Counted from the stretch's first letter, positions 50,521 through 60,280 are shown. The stretch is 64,000 nucleotides of DNA from Owenweeksia hongkongensis DSM 17368 (GCA_945865885.1 CAMBEZ010000002.1:1-64000); one strand, 5' to 3'. The notes: generated by a model from the sequence alone, not told the origin. Made by a program: numbers and translations.

Positions 50521-51378
50521 TTGGCTGGTCTGCCCCGGAAACTTGCCCTGCGGACGGCCGCACTTTTGCTGGCAGTCCGGTGGTACAACATTGCTTTTCT
50601 GTCGGTTGCTCAAGGCGTTTTTCTGTGGAAATTGGTTCAAAGCAACCCGGAAGCCTGGGCTTCTTCGGGAGGTTGGCCCGTTGCGGTTTTGCTGCTCCTG
50701 ATCAACGCCCTCCTGGTATCCGGCGGATCCTTGATCAATAATTTTTACGACGCCGAACACGACCTGATCCACCGTCCGTGGCGCACGCTGTTTGAACGCA
50801 CCGTGGTGCGCAAGTACGGCATCCCCCTGGCCTTTTCCTTTTGGTTTTTTGGTCTGGGCTTGGCCTGGCACCTGGGCACCCGAATGGGCCTTTTTTTCGC
50901 CGTATACGCCGCGCTCCTGTGGATTTATTCGCACAAAAGACGGACCCTGCAACGCGGCGCCCACGCCGTGGCCGCTGGGTTGGCTTTTTTGCCTTTCCTC
51001 AGCTGCAGTTTGTGGTTGCGCACCTTGCCCTGGAATCTATTGGTGTACGGCCTTGTTTTGCTTTTGATCGAAACCTCGCGCCAAGCGGCCAAGGCCGCTC
51101 AAACGGACCCGGAAGTGCGCGGCTACCGCGAGTCGCTCTTGGTGCTTTTTGCTGCTGCGGCGGCGTCTGTTCTGTCCGGCGCCTGGTGGGGACAGCCGGG
51201 AATGATCCTGATCGGTTTTCCCGCAGGAACGGCCGTGGCTTTTTTACGGTACCTGGAGCGTACCTCCTATGTTAACGGCGTGCACGAACCGGTTAAGGCC
51301 CAACACGCGCGAAATCTGGATACCTTTTTGAAGGTGTACATGATCTTCTCCATGGGGGTTCTGGTATTTGTGCTGTAG
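50521..51378 (+). CDS. UbiA-family prenyltransferase (geranylgeranylglycerol-phosphate type)
   Basis: This 285-residue protein has eight or nine predicted membrane helices. The first Asp-rich motif reads NNFYDAEHDLIHRP, so the usual leading NDxxD is N-N-x-x-D; the second motif is ETSRQAAKAAQTDPEVRGYRES. This pattern is usual in Bacteroidota proteins next to mvaD and the kinase, commonly annotated as geranylgeranylglycerol-phosphate geranylgeranyltransferase. The real substrate may instead be a quinone or other acceptor. The start is TTG directly after the upstream TAA, so translation is coupled. Confidence 0.82.
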   Translation: MAGLPRKLALRTAALLLAVRWYNIAFLSVAQGVFLWKLVQSNPEAWASSGGWPVAVLLLLINALLVSGGSLINNFYDAEHDLIHRPWRTLFERTVVRKYGIPLAFSFWFFGLGLAWHLGTRMGLFFAVYAALLWIYSHKRRTLQRGAHAVAAGLAFLPFLSCSLWLRTLPWNLLVYGLVLLLIETSRQAAKAAQTDPEVRGYRESLLVLFAAAAASVLSGAWWGQPGMILIGFPAGTAVAFLRYLERTSYVNGVHEPVKAQHARNLDTFLKVYMIFSMGVLVFVL

Positions 51379-51444
51379 CCAACAGATAGGCACTTCACGG
51401 ATCAACGTGCCACGCGCTGCGAGGGCAACAAAATATACCACCAC

Positions 51445-51457
51445 CTTAACGGTTAAG
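51445..51457. repeat. Perfect short palindrome CTTAAC-G-GTTAAG
   Basis: A 6-bp inverted repeat with a one-base centre lies in the 98-base gap between the convergent UbiA and T9SS cargo genes. A longer GGCAC/GTGCC pair precedes it at about 51390-51413. Either may contribute to termination; no T-run is present. Confidence 0.35.
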
Positions 51458-51476
51458 CGCAAGCACGCCCCCAGCC

Positions 51477-53723
51477 TTACCGGTACAACGTAAACACTCC
51501 GGTTTCCTCGGCTTTCTTGCCCAGCGGCAGGTGCAGCAGCACGCGGTAGGAATAGGCTCCTGCTTGAGCGGGTTCGCCGCCTATTGTACCGTCCCAGCCT
51601 TGGGTGATGTCCGTGGAGGTGTAGATCAAATTGCCCCAGCGGTTGAAGATTTGCAGCTCCATGCCTTCTATGCCCAAGCCCTTCACCAGGAAGTAGTCGT
51701 TCACGCGGTCCCCGTTGGGCGTGAAGCCCGTGGGAACGTAGAAGTAGTAGTCCATCTGCACAATGACTTCCAGGGTGATGGCGTCGGAGCAGCCCAGGGT
51801 GTCCGTAATGACCAAGGTCACGTTGTAGCGCCCCGGGATGGCGTAGTTGTGGATGGGGTTGCCGTCGGTGGTGTTGACGGGAGTGCCGTCGCCAAAATTC
51901 CAACTCCACGTGCTGTGCGGCGTGGCCAGGTTTTGGAAACGCACTTTGAGCGGATTGATGCCGTCCACGTTGTGCCCAAAGGAGGCGTTGGGAACCGGCA
52001 TAACTTGTACCCAAACGGAGTCCGTGCGGGTAAAGCCGCAGTCCCCGCTGAGGGTGTATTTGTAGTAGCGCGTGGTGGCCGGGGAAACGCTGATGCTGTC
52101 CGTGTTTTGGCCCGTTTCCCACAAAATGCTGGAATAGGCGCCGCCCACGTAGCCCGTGTTGCCAATTTTCACCACCGTGCCCGGGCATATGACGGTGGAA
52201 GCCGGGATGGTTTTCAGGGTGTCCACCGGTTGGAAGTACACGGTGACGGAGTCCACCACCGCTGCGCCCATGCACTCGTCTTGGGCGTAGAAGTAGTAGG
52301 TGGTTTGCGTTGTGGGGGCAACCAACAACTGGTTGCCGCCGGTGGTGTCTGTGTTCCACCAGGACTTGACCACGCCTTCGCCGCCCGTGACCGTACCCAC
52401 GAAGGTGGCTTGGTCGCCGGGGCACTGGAGGGTGTCGTTGCCCGCTTGGAGCGCAATGGAAACTGTGGGGTTCACCTTGTCCCGAATGCGGTAGCGCACA
52501 ATTCTTGAGGGATAGTCTGCACAAAAGGTGCTCACCGGCTGCATCACCAACTGGATCACCTCAGTGCCTTCGGCAATGCCGTCGTCAAACGCTTGAATCC
52601 AGACCGTGTCTTTGGTTTGGCCGGGCAACAGCGTGACCAATGCCGGCAGCGGGGTGAAATCCACGCCCGGCTGCGCCGTGCCTTGGTTCTGCGTGAACGC
52701 AATGCGCATGGTATCGGTGGTGGCGCCCTTGCGCTCAATGATCAGCCCGGAAGCTTTGCAGCCCTCTACGACGTTGGTGTCTGAAAAGGAATTGCCGGAG
52801 TTGGTGGAGCGGGACAACGAGATGGTGGGCAACTCAAAGGAACGCGCGCCCAAGAAGACGGCGGAATTCAACGAGCCATCAGCCACGTCGGCAATGATCA
52901 TCTTGATGGTGTAGAGTTGACCACATTGCACGCGGGCCTTGGCGGTAAAAACGTCGGTAAATCCAGAGTAACTGGTGCTGATCCCTGCAGCGGCCACGTT
53001 GTTGTTGAAGTACACCGAATGCGCCACAAAATTGGGATTTGCAGCCAGGCAGGTGGCCACCGATCCTCCTCCGGTGGGAGCACCCCCGTTGATGGTGTTC
53101 ACGGCGACGGGCACGTTGGTCCCGGGAATTTTCGCCAAATTGACCGTATCAATGATGGAGTTGCTTGCCCCATTGATGCCTTTGCCGATGAGGAAAAAGC
53201 CAAAGGCATCGTTGTACTGCGTACAGGTGTAACCCGCGTACTCGTTGGACGCGAATACATAGTCAAACTTGACCGAATCTCCGGGCGCAATAAACGAAAA
53301 CATGATTTGCGTCTTGTCGTTGAGGGAGGTCTGGGAACTTCCAATGGCCGACAAAACCGTCAGTAAATTGGCCGACAGGGAGGCTCCGTTGCCCGGTGCA
53401 CCCGTTTGGCCCGGAACCACATCGTTCGCGCCGCCGGTGACCATGACAATGCCGCTGTCCAAACCGAAGTTGGAATTGTGTGCTGGAAAGGTGAATTTGC
53501 CAATTTGGGGACTGGGGCCCTGGTTGAGGAACATGTTGGTCGCCAAGTTAATGGGCATGGGCAGCAAGGAGAAATTGGGGCCCACCAAAACATTCTGCGC
53601 CAGCCACTGGGGGTTGTTGCGGGGTGCCGTGGAATTCACGGAAATATTTTGCGCCCACGTCGGGAAAACCATTCCCGCGCCCATCAAGGCCAACATGCAG
53701 GCGATCAGTCGCTTGGTGATCAT
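51477..53723 (-). CDS. Secreted T9SS type B protein with choice-of-anchor L and PKD domains
   Basis: This 748-residue extracellular protein has a signal peptide (LIACMLALMGAGMVFPTWAQ), a choice-of-anchor L region at about 40-300 (FNFGLDSGIVMVTGG-like, VFASNEYAGYTCTQYNDAFGFFL in two parts), a Calx-beta-like stretch at about 320-420, a PKD domain at about 600-680 (WSWNFGDGTPVN), and a gliding-motility-associated type B CTD (YVPTGFTPNGDRVNDYFLVKG, LQIFNRWGNLIYTS). It should be exported by the T9SS and stay on the surface or be secreted. It is a likely adhesin. The ATG at 53723 follows a TATATTTG box by four bases. Confidence 0.92.
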   Translation of the reverse strand: MITKRLIACMLALMGAGMVFPTWAQNISVNSTAPRNNPQWLAQNVLVGPNFSLLPMPINLATNMFLNQGPSPQIGKFTFPAHNSNFGLDSGIVMVTGGANDVVPGQTGAPGNGASLSANLLTVLSAIGSSQTSLNDKTQIMFSFIAPGDSVKFDYVFASNEYAGYTCTQYNDAFGFFLIGKGINGASNSIIDTVNLAKIPGTNVPVAVNTINGGAPTGGGSVATCLAANPNFVAHSVYFNNNVAAAGISTSYSGFTDVFTAKARVQCGQLYTIKMIIADVADGSLNSAVFLGARSFELPTISLSRSTNSGNSFSDTNVVEGCKASGLIIERKGATTDTMRIAFTQNQGTAQPGVDFTPLPALVTLLPGQTKDTVWIQAFDDGIAEGTEVIQLVMQPVSTFCADYPSRIVRYRIRDKVNPTVSIALQAGNDTLQCPGDQATFVGTVTGGEGVVKSWWNTDTTGGNQLLVAPTTQTTYYFYAQDECMGAAVVDSVTVYFQPVDTLKTIPASTVICPGTVVKIGNTGYVGGAYSSILWETGQNTDSISVSPATTRYYKYTLSGDCGFTRTDSVWVQVMPVPNASFGHNVDGINPLKVRFQNLATPHSTWSWNFGDGTPVNTTDGNPIHNYAIPGRYNVTLVITDTLGCSDAITLEVIVQMDYYFYVPTGFTPNGDRVNDYFLVKGLGIEGMELQIFNRWGNLIYTSTDITQGWDGTIGGEPAQAGAYSYRVLLHLPLGKKAEETGVFTLYR

Positions 53724-53727
53724 CTTC

Positions 53728-53735
53728 CAAATATA
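53728..53735 (-). promoter_or_regulatory. -7 box of the T9SS type B gene, four bases from its ATG
   Basis: The minus strand reads TATATTTG-GAAG-ATG, an exact TAnnTTTG match with the same four-base spacing as tgt and the glycosyltransferase gene. Predicts a leaderless mRNA. Confidence 0.6.
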
Positions 53736-53757
53736 GGGAATTCCCCTTGGCCGCGGT

Positions 53758-53765
53758 ACCTTCGT
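53758..53765 (+). promoter_or_regulatory. Possible -7 box of the M20 dipeptidase gene
   Basis: TACCTTCG differs from TAnnTTTG by one base and lies 15 bases before the ATG at 53781. Confidence 0.35.
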
Positions 53766-53780
53766 GTAAACCTCTGAACC

Positions 53781-55160
53781 ATGGATGTCCGGCCTTATTT
53801 AAACACCCACTTTGACCGATTTACCGACGAACTCAAAGAATTGCTGCGCCTTCCCAGCGTGAGCGCAGACCCAGCCTATGCCGATGCCGTGCGCCAAACC
53901 GCGCAGTTGGTGGCAGACCATTTGGAGAAAATCGGCCTGAACAACGTGGAAGTTTGCGCAACTCCGGGCTACCCGGTGGTTTACGCGGACTACACCGTTG
54001 GGCCAGACGCGCCCACCGTACTCGTCTACGGGCACTACGACGTACAACCGGCAGACCCCTTGGAACTGTGGGAAACCCCTCCTTTTGAACCGACGGTGCG
54101 CACCACCCCCATCCACCCCGACGGCGCCCTTTTTGCGCGTGGGGCGTGCGACGACAAGGGGCAGTTTTTCATGCACGTGAAGGCCATCGAGGCCATGTTG
54201 GCCCAGGGGCCGCTGCCGTGCAACGTGAAGTTCATGATTGAGGGCGAAGAAGAGGTGGGATCTGCCAATTTGGCGTGGTTTGTGGAACGAAACCGCGAAC
54301 GCCTGGCCTGCGACGTCATCCTCATTTCAGACACCGGCATGTTGGCGCCCGGCATCCCCAGCATCACCACCGGCCTGCGCGGCCTGGCCTACATGGAAGT
54401 GGAGTTGACCGGACCCAACCGGGACCTCCACTCCGGTCTGTACGGGGGCGCTGTGGCCAATCCGCTCAACGCCCTAGCGCAACTCATTGCCTCCCTGCAC
54501 GATGCGGACGGAAAAATCACCCTACCCGGATTTTACCATGACGTAGCGGACCTTCCGGCAGAAACTCGGGCCGACTTGGGCCGCGCTCCATTTGATTTGG
54601 ACGCCTACAAAAAGGCGCTGGACTTGACCGACGTGGTGGGCGAAACAGGCTACACCACCTTGGAACGCGCCGGCATTCGCCCTACTCTGGACGTCAACGG
54701 CCTATGGGGCGGTTACACGGGAGAAGGCGCAAAAACCGTCATCCCGTCCAAAGCTTTTGCCAAAATCTCCATGCGGTTGGTTCCGGACCAAAACCCAGAA
54801 AAGATTGCCGAACTGTTTCAAAAGCACCTGGAATCCAACGCCCCCAAGGGCACTGCCGTCCGCGTCACGCCGCACCACGGCGGTTGGGCGTACGTTTGCC
54901 CGCCGGACCACCCGGGCTACTTGGCCGCACACCAAGCCGTAGCACAAACGTTTGGAAAAGAACCCGTTCCCGTGCGCAGCGGCGGTTCCATTCCCATTGT
55001 GGCCTTGTTTGAAAAAGAGCTCAACGCCAAAAGCATCTTGCTGGGCTTTGGGTACGATTCCGACGCCATCCACTCCCCCAACGAGCACTACGGTTTGGCC
55101 AACTACCGCAAGGGGATCGAAACCATTCCCTGGTTTTACACCTACTACACTAAAGGCTAA
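53781..55160 (+). CDS. M20 family dipeptidase
   Basis: This 459-residue zinc peptidase of the M20 family (carnosinase/PepV-like dipeptidase group) is cytosolic, with no signal peptide. VYGHYDVQPADPLELW holds the first zinc His and Asp, ARGACDDKGQ the bridging Asp, and MIEGEEEVGSAN the catalytic Glu and its neighbour. The dimerisation lid occupies about 185-330 (DLHSGLYGGAVANP). The C-terminal His ligand is in DAIHSPNEHYG. It splits dipeptides released from protein breakdown. A strong terminator follows. Confidence 0.94.
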   Translation: MDVRPYLNTHFDRFTDELKELLRLPSVSADPAYADAVRQTAQLVADHLEKIGLNNVEVCATPGYPVVYADYTVGPDAPTVLVYGHYDVQPADPLELWETPPFEPTVRTTPIHPDGALFARGACDDKGQFFMHVKAIEAMLAQGPLPCNVKFMIEGEEEVGSANLAWFVERNRERLACDVILISDTGMLAPGIPSITTGLRGLAYMEVELTGPNRDLHSGLYGGAVANPLNALAQLIASLHDADGKITLPGFYHDVADLPAETRADLGRAPFDLDAYKKALDLTDVVGETGYTTLERAGIRPTLDVNGLWGGYTGEGAKTVIPSKAFAKISMRLVPDQNPEKIAELFQKHLESNAPKGTAVRVTPHHGGWAYVCPPDHPGYLAAHQAVAQTFGKEPVPVRSGGSIPIVALFEKELNAKSILLGFGYDSDAIHSPNEHYGLANYRKGIETIPWFYTYYTKG

Positions 55161-55210
55161 AGACCGTAATTTCAGCCTTCTGACCCGCTGAAATTCAACG
55201 GTTTACAATT

Positions 55211-55249
55211 AAAAAAAGGGGGCGCCTCTGCGAGGCGCCCCCTTTTTTT
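55211..55249 (+). terminator. Bidirectional intrinsic terminator
   Basis: GGGGGCGCCTC, loop TGC, GAGGCGCCCCC flanked by A7 and T7 gives a perfect 18-bp inverted repeat. It serves the dipeptidase on the plus strand and the phosphate transporter on the minus strand. Confidence 0.93.
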
Positions 55250-55286
55250 CCACTCCCGCGGACCGCGTTTACCCGCGGGCCAACGG

Positions 55287-57479
55287 TTATTGAAAAGCCT
55301 TAGCCAGGCGGAACGAAACCGCAACCACGTCGCGAACTTCCAACAAAAGCTGTACTTGAAGCATGCCCAGACGACCGCCCACTACTTGACGTTGCATCAA
55401 GTCCACTTGACTTTCAATCATTTTATTGACGTCTGCCAGCAACACCCGTTTCGCGGCGTGAACCTCCTCCAAGTTATTCTTGCCTTGCACGGCGGCCTCC
55501 ACCTTGTCAAAGTAAGGACCGAGCAGTTTGTTGAATTCCATCAAAGCATCCAAAAACGAACGATTGGGCGTACTGTGGTGGTTGGACAAATGGTAGAGAA
55601 TAGACTCGTTGTACTGCAAGGCACTCCGCTCCATGTCCAGCATTAAATCGTACAAGGCAAAGAAAAGAACACCGTGTTCGGTGCTGTCCAATCCCATGCG
55701 ACGAACATTTTTGGCCATGCGCAGGGCCTGTTTTTCGCGGTTCGCCAAGCTGGACTTATTGTTCTTGAACAGTCGGTTCGCAATGTCTGAGTTCTGTCCC
55801 ACCAAGGAACGCGTACTTACCGCCAAAGACTTTTCAACTTCCTTCAAGGAGTCCAACACCCACTGACGGGCCGTTGCAACGTGCGAATCATTTTGTACCG
55901 GTGCAAAAGACTCGTTAAACTCAGCTTCCGCCTCACGTTCCTTGGAAAATACCCGGTGGCTGCGGTAAAGAACATACAAGGTGAGCAGGAAAAGTGCGAT
56001 GGCAACGGTGGGTCCTCCAAAATACATCAAGGCGGCAACGGTGGCCGCAAACAGAAAGGCGATGACCGCCGTCATCAACCAACCGCCCACTACCATAAGT
56101 ACCCCGCTGATGCGGTACACGGCCGTGTCGCGACCCCAAGCACGGTCCGCTAAAGACGAACCCATCGCCACCATAAAGGTTACGTAGGTAGTAGACAACG
56201 GCAACCTCAACGAGGTGGCGTAGGCAATCAAAACCGATGCCACCAACAAGTTAACCGACGCCCGCACCAAGTCAAACGCATGCCCGTCGCCATCGTTGGA
56301 CTTGCGTTCAAATCGCTTCTCCACAAACGAACGGATGCTGTCCGAATGGAGCACCGAGAACGATCGCGAAATGGCCAAGGAAGCACCCACAATTCCACGC
56401 GACAACTGGTTGGAAGCAAAAGATTCGGAACCTTCGTCTTGGCTGCTCAAATTGATTTCCGTTTCGCTGACTTTCCGCGCTTTGGCGCTTCGCCATAGCG
56501 TTACAATCATAACAACCCCGCTGGCCAGCAAAATCCACGTTGGGGTTTGCACTTTCTCTGCCAAATCTCCCATGTAGTAGGATGCAGCGTCCAAACCGGA
56601 TGCCGTTAGATTTTTGTAGGCCAACCAGCCGCCAACACCCACCCCAATGAAGTTTACCAAGTCATTGCCCGCAAAGGCCATGGACAAGGAAAACGTACCC
56701 AGCAAAACCACAAACCGCAACGGATTGATGTTCCAAAAATGCAACAAGGCCTGGGAAATCAACGTCAAAAACGTAAATACGATGGCATTGATGGTCCAGT
56801 CGTTTTGTTCCAGCCAATGCAGTTGTGCTTCGGTCACAAAAGAAGATCCTTCCGCTCCTTTCACCAACAAAAAGTGCACGATGAACGTTCCCACCAAGCC
56901 GCTAAAAACACCGCCAAACAACTTCAGCGTGTCTTGCAGTCGAAACGTAAAGGCCAAACGCCAAACCCACTGAACGAGCAACCCGCCCACAAAGGAAAAC
57001 AACACGGAAGAGAAGATGCTGGAGACAATGGTGGATGCCTCGTTGAACTTCATGACCTGATAAATTCCTTCCCAGCCCATGCCGCGGTTCAACGCAATCT
57101 GCCAGGCAACAACAGACCCGGCACCCAATAAACCAAAAACCAACGAAACGGTGGTGGACGTAGGCAACCCTTTTCCGTTGAAAAAGTCGAGCAAAAGAAC
57201 GTCGGTAAACATGACGGCCAAGAAGACCCACATGATTTCCGTAAACGTAAAGAAACTGGGGTCAAAAACCCCTTTCCGTGCCACTTCCATCATTCCGGAA
57301 GAAGACAAAGTGCCCAAAACAACTCCCAAACTGGCCACGATCAAAATGGTGCGCATGCTCGCTACCTTTGATCCTTGTGCTGAATTCAAGAAGTTGACGG
57401 CGTCGTTGCTCACGCCTACGGTTAAATCAATGGCTGCCAAAACCGCCAGGATGATGACCAGTACGAGGTAGATGTCCAT
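55287..57479 (-). CDS. PiT-family inorganic phosphate transporter fused to a PhoU-like domain
   Basis: This 730-residue protein has an N-terminal PiT permease (DLTVGVSNDAVNFLNSAQGSK with the GxxNDAxN signature, and a second repeat FSLSMAFAGNDLVNFIGVGVGG), twelve or so helices to about residue 500, then a helical PhoU-like cytosolic domain at about 520-725 (QWVLDSLKEVEKSLA, LMLDMERSALQYNESILYHLSNHH in two parts). PiT proteins import metal-phosphate with H+ or Na+. Most bacteria encode the PhoU-like partner as a separate gene; here it is covalently joined. The promoter may be TAACTTCG at 57486-57493. Confidence 0.92.
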   Translation of the reverse strand: MDIYLVLVIILAVLAAIDLTVGVSNDAVNFLNSAQGSKVASMRTILIVASLGVVLGTLSSSGMMEVARKGVFDPSFFTFTEIMWVFLAVMFTDVLLLDFFNGKGLPTSTTVSLVFGLLGAGSVVAWQIALNRGMGWEGIYQVMKFNEASTIVSSIFSSVLFSFVGGLLVQWVWRLAFTFRLQDTLKLFGGVFSGLVGTFIVHFLLVKGAEGSSFVTEAQLHWLEQNDWTINAIVFTFLTLISQALLHFWNINPLRFVVLLGTFSLSMAFAGNDLVNFIGVGVGGWLAYKNLTASGLDAASYYMGDLAEKVQTPTWILLASGVVMIVTLWRSAKARKVSETEINLSSQDEGSESFASNQLSRGIVGASLAISRSFSVLHSDSIRSFVEKRFERKSNDGDGHAFDLVRASVNLLVASVLIAYATSLRLPLSTTYVTFMVAMGSSLADRAWGRDTAVYRISGVLMVVGGWLMTAVIAFLFAATVAALMYFGGPTVAIALFLLTLYVLYRSHRVFSKEREAEAEFNESFAPVQNDSHVATARQWVLDSLKEVEKSLAVSTRSLVGQNSDIANRLFKNNKSSLANREKQALRMAKNVRRMGLDSTEHGVLFFALYDLMLDMERSALQYNESILYHLSNHHSTPNRSFLDALMEFNKLLGPYFDKVEAAVQGKNNLEEVHAAKRVLLADVNKMIESQVDLMQRQVVGGRLGMLQVQLLLEVRDVVAVSFRLAKAFQ

Positions 57480-57485
57480 AGAGTG

Positions 57486-57493
57486 CGAAGTTA
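57486..57493 (-). promoter_or_regulatory. Possible -7 box of the phosphate transporter gene
   Basis: The minus strand reads TAACTTCG, one mismatch to TAnnTTTG, ending six or seven bases before the ATG at 57479. Confidence 0.35.
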
Positions 57494-57536
57494 CTCCTCA
57501 AGAATCGGCATTTCGTTAACAATGAATTAATTTTCC

Positions 57537-59567
57537 ATGCCCAACCGCCTCCAAAACAGCCCCAGTGCGTACCTGCAGCAGCACGCCCACAACCCGGTGG
57601 ACTGGTGGCCGTGGGGCAACGAGGCTTGGGAAACTGCAGCTGCCAAGGGCCAATGGGTTGTGTTGTCCATCGGCTATTCCACCTGCCACTGGTGCCACGC
57701 CATGGAACGGGACGTCTTTGAGCAACCGGCCGCGGCGGAGGCCATGAGCGATTTTGTGTGCATCAAGGTAGACCGCGAGGAACGACCGGACGTGGACCAA
57801 GTCTACATGCAAGCCGCATTGGCCATGAACGGCAACGGCGGATGGCCCCTCAACCTCATTGTCCTGCCCGACGGTCGCCCCATTTGGGCCGGTACCTACC
57901 TGACCCTGGACCGGTGGATGGACCTCCTCCAGCGCATCCGAACCGTGCGCACCACCCAACCCGCCGCCGCAGACGACTACGCCCACCAAGTGGAACAAGC
58001 CCTCCGCAGCGCTCAGAACCTTGCCCCTAATTCCGTCGAAACCCCAACAGCAGAACCAGCCGCCCCCATTCGTCCGGACGACTTGTGGGACCGCGTGGCC
58101 TCCGGTTGGGACGTTCAAAATTTTGGACACCGTCGGAACCAACCCTTTCCCCTGTCCGACGAATGGCTTCAAGCGGCTCAATCCTCAATCCACCGGAATC
58201 ACCCCGCCGCGTTGCTCCACGCCACCCAATCCGTCCTCCGTTGGCACGCCTCCGGGAGCTACGACCGGCTGGACGGCGGCCTGATGCGCTACGCCACCGA
58301 ACCCAGTCTCCGCATTCCCCACTTTGAAAAAATGCTCTACGACAACGCCCTGTACGCCACCGCGTGCAGCAGCCTGTCCGCCCTGATTCGACACCCCAAG
58401 GCCCACTACCCGGCCGGCGACGGACCGCACGGGACCGAAGCCACCGCACACGCCCTGCAAACCGCCGCCGCGGACACCCTCCACTTTCTGGACCACCACC
58501 TGCTGCAGCCCAACGGTCTCTACGGGGCCGGCTGGGACGCGGACTCCGAAGGGCACGAAGGGCGCTACTACACCTGGCCGGAAGAAGAACTCCACACAAC
58601 TTTAGGCACCGATGCCGCCAACGACTTGATCCAATCGCTTCGCGCGGCGGGCGGCGCGCCTTGGGAAGGACGTTGGATTCTGCACCGCGACAACATCGCG
58701 CCCAACACCTCTGATTTGCTGCGTGCTGCGCGCATTAAACGCATACCGCCCTTCCAAGACCCCAAGGCCCTTTTGGGTTGGAACGCCTTGGCGGTCTCCG
58801 CCTGGGCCCACGCCGCCCGATGGGGATCAGACCCCGCCTTTGCCACAAAACGCGCTACCGAATTGGGTCATCATCTGGCCTACCTGTTCTTTCCAAGCGC
58901 GCACGACGCTTCCGAATCCGTCGCTCCCGCACGCGTGCTGTACCCCAACGGAAGCCGCGGTCCCCGCGCTCAACTGGACGACGTGGTCCTGGCCGCCCAA
59001 GCGTTTCTTCATCTAGCCTCATTGGATTCCGACCCCATCTGGCTTTCCTTATCCGTTGCCTGGACCGAACGCGCCTTGCGGGACTACCCCCACCTGCCCC
59101 ACGGCACCGCCTCCACCGCACGCGACGTCCCAGACCGCCCCTTCTTGGAGGCCGTCGAGACCGAGGACAGCGTGGTCCCGTCCGCAAACGCCGTATTGAT
59201 TGAGGTTCTGCACCACTTGGGCCTGTGCACGGGACGCATGGAGTGGATTGCACTGGCCCAGGAAAGAGCCGGAATTGCCAAAAAAGCCGCCGCAGAGCAT
59301 CCGTCCAGCCACACCCACTTCTTGGGATTTTGGACGGCCATCGAGCCGACGGATCCCAAAACCGAGCGATGCGTTTGGACTTTTAACGGTCCCGATGCCG
59401 TCGCGTGGCGCGCACGTGCCGATCAAGAATTTTTGTTGCGTCCGGAAGATCCGGTTCTTCTGGAATCCGGAAACGGAACCACGGGCGTCACCCGATGCAC
59501 CCAGGGGCAATGTTCTGCTCCCTATACGGACTGGGAGGCCTTCCGCGCGGCTGCTTCCTTCAGGTAA
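57537..59567 (+). CDS. Thioredoxin-fold/glycosidase-like protein of the DUF255 (YyaL/SSP411) family
   Basis: This 676-residue protein begins with a thioredoxin-like domain: [18 protein letters not shown] with Cys50 and Cys53 of the CxxC, then [15 protein letters not shown]-like text and [12 protein letters not shown]. The remaining part is an (alpha/alpha)6 barrel related to N-acylglucosamine epimerases and glycosidases ([14 protein letters not shown]-like motif near 260, YYTWPEEEL near 345). The true function is not known; it is often linked to redox or carbohydrate processing. The final 46 bases overlap the convergent tsaB gene. Confidence 0.9.
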   Translation: MPNRLQNSPSAYLQQHAHNPVDWWPWGNEAWETAAAKGQWVVLSIGYSTCHWCHAMERDVFEQPAAAEAMSDFVCIKVDREERPDVDQVYMQAALAMNGNGGWPLNLIVLPDGRPIWAGTYLTLDRWMDLLQRIRTVRTTQPAAADDYAHQVEQALRSAQNLAPNSVETPTAEPAAPIRPDDLWDRVASGWDVQNFGHRRNQPFPLSDEWLQAAQSSIHRNHPAALLHATQSVLRWHASGSYDRLDGGLMRYATEPSLRIPHFEKMLYDNALYATACSSLSALIRHPKAHYPAGDGPHGTEATAHALQTAAADTLHFLDHHLLQPNGLYGAGWDADSEGHEGRYYTWPEEELHTTLGTDAANDLIQSLRAAGGAPWEGRWILHRDNIAPNTSDLLRAARIKRIPPFQDPKALLGWNALAVSAWAHAARWGSDPAFATKRATELGHHLAYLFFPSAHDASESVAPARVLYPNGSRGPRAQLDDVVLAAQAFLHLASLDSDPIWLSLSVAWTERALRDYPHLPHGTASTARDVPDRPFLEAVETEDSVVPSANAVLIEVLHHLGLCTGRMEWIALAQERAGIAKKAAAEHPSSHTHFLGFWTAIEPTDPKTERCVWTFNGPDAVAWRARADQEFLLRPEDPVLLESGNGTTGVTRCTQGQCSAPYTDWEAFRAAASFR

Positions 59568-60280
59568 TTTGGCGCGTACCGCCCTAAATCTTCTACTCGG
59601 CCCGCCGCCAGGTGAGCACACGCCACCCGAACGGACCCCGCCAACCACCTTTCCGGGGGCAAATCGCCCAGGCATTCGGAGCCTTCCGGAAGCCACGTTT
59701 CCAGCTTTGCTGCGCCGTCGCCTACCGCCACCAAGGGTTCTGTTCCCCAATCCGCAACGCGGTCCGGAAAAATCCACGCCTCGTCTTCGGTAAGCCGCGC
59801 TCCGTTGGGGGCAAAAAAGGCCCCATAGACCTCCAACCGACGGGCGTCAACGGCCGCAAAAATGCGCCCCTCAGAATTTGGACTAGGGTCGGCAACTGGG
59901 GAAGTGCCGGAAGAAAAAAGCGTACCGACGGCCAAGGATTCCAGTGTGGAAACCGCCACCAGCGGGAGCTCCAGCGCTGCGCATAGTCCCTTTGCGGAAG
60001 CCGCCCCAATGCGCAAACCGGTGTACGAGCCCGGCCCGTCGCTGACGGACACCGCGCGCCACGTGCTGCGGGGAAAGGCTGCAAAGGCCTCTTCCAACAA
60101 AACGTGCAATCGCTCTGCGTGCAAAAATCCGGTTTCGGCGCGCTCGGCGCGGTGCCAAAGCAGCGCGCCCGTGGCGGCATCGGCCACCGCCACCCCGCAG
60201 AGCGGGGTGGCGGTCTCCAGATGAACCAAAACTCCAGCAGTACCGGCCGCAGCCGTGCTAACCACCGCGACTTCTTCCAT
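59522..60280 (-). CDS. tsaB: tRNA threonylcarbamoyladenosine biosynthesis protein TsaB
   Basis: TsaB is the inactive ASKHA-fold partner of TsaD in making t6A37 on ANN-decoding tRNAs. The protein has 252 residues. [36 protein letters not shown] and [13 protein letters not shown] are family motifs. The ATG at 60280 joins the upstream stop (TAATG), but it puts about 20 extra residues before the usual start, and a TTG eight codons in front of ETATP is an alternative. Its 3-prime end overlaps the DUF255 gene by 46 bases on the other strand. TsaD and TsaE are not nearby. Confidence 0.93.
   Translation of the reverse strand: MEEVAVVSTAAAGTAGVLVHLETATPLCGVAVADAATGALLWHRAERAETGFLHAERLHVLLEEAFAAFPRSTWRAVSVSDGPGSYTGLRIGAASAKGLCAALELPLVAVSTLESLAVGTLFSSGTSPVADPSPNSEGRIFAAVDARRLEVYGAFFAPNGARLTEDEAWIFPDRVADWGTEPLVAVGDGAAKLETWLPEGSECLGDLPPERWLAGSVRVACAHLAAGRVEDLGRYAPNYLKEAAARKASQSV

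Noticed and set aside
51244-52524. 426-residue minus-strand frame shifted relative to the T9SS type B gene
   Set aside because: It is an out-of-frame reading of the same strand, rich in His, Arg and Gly, without any known domain, and it runs into the UbiA gene.
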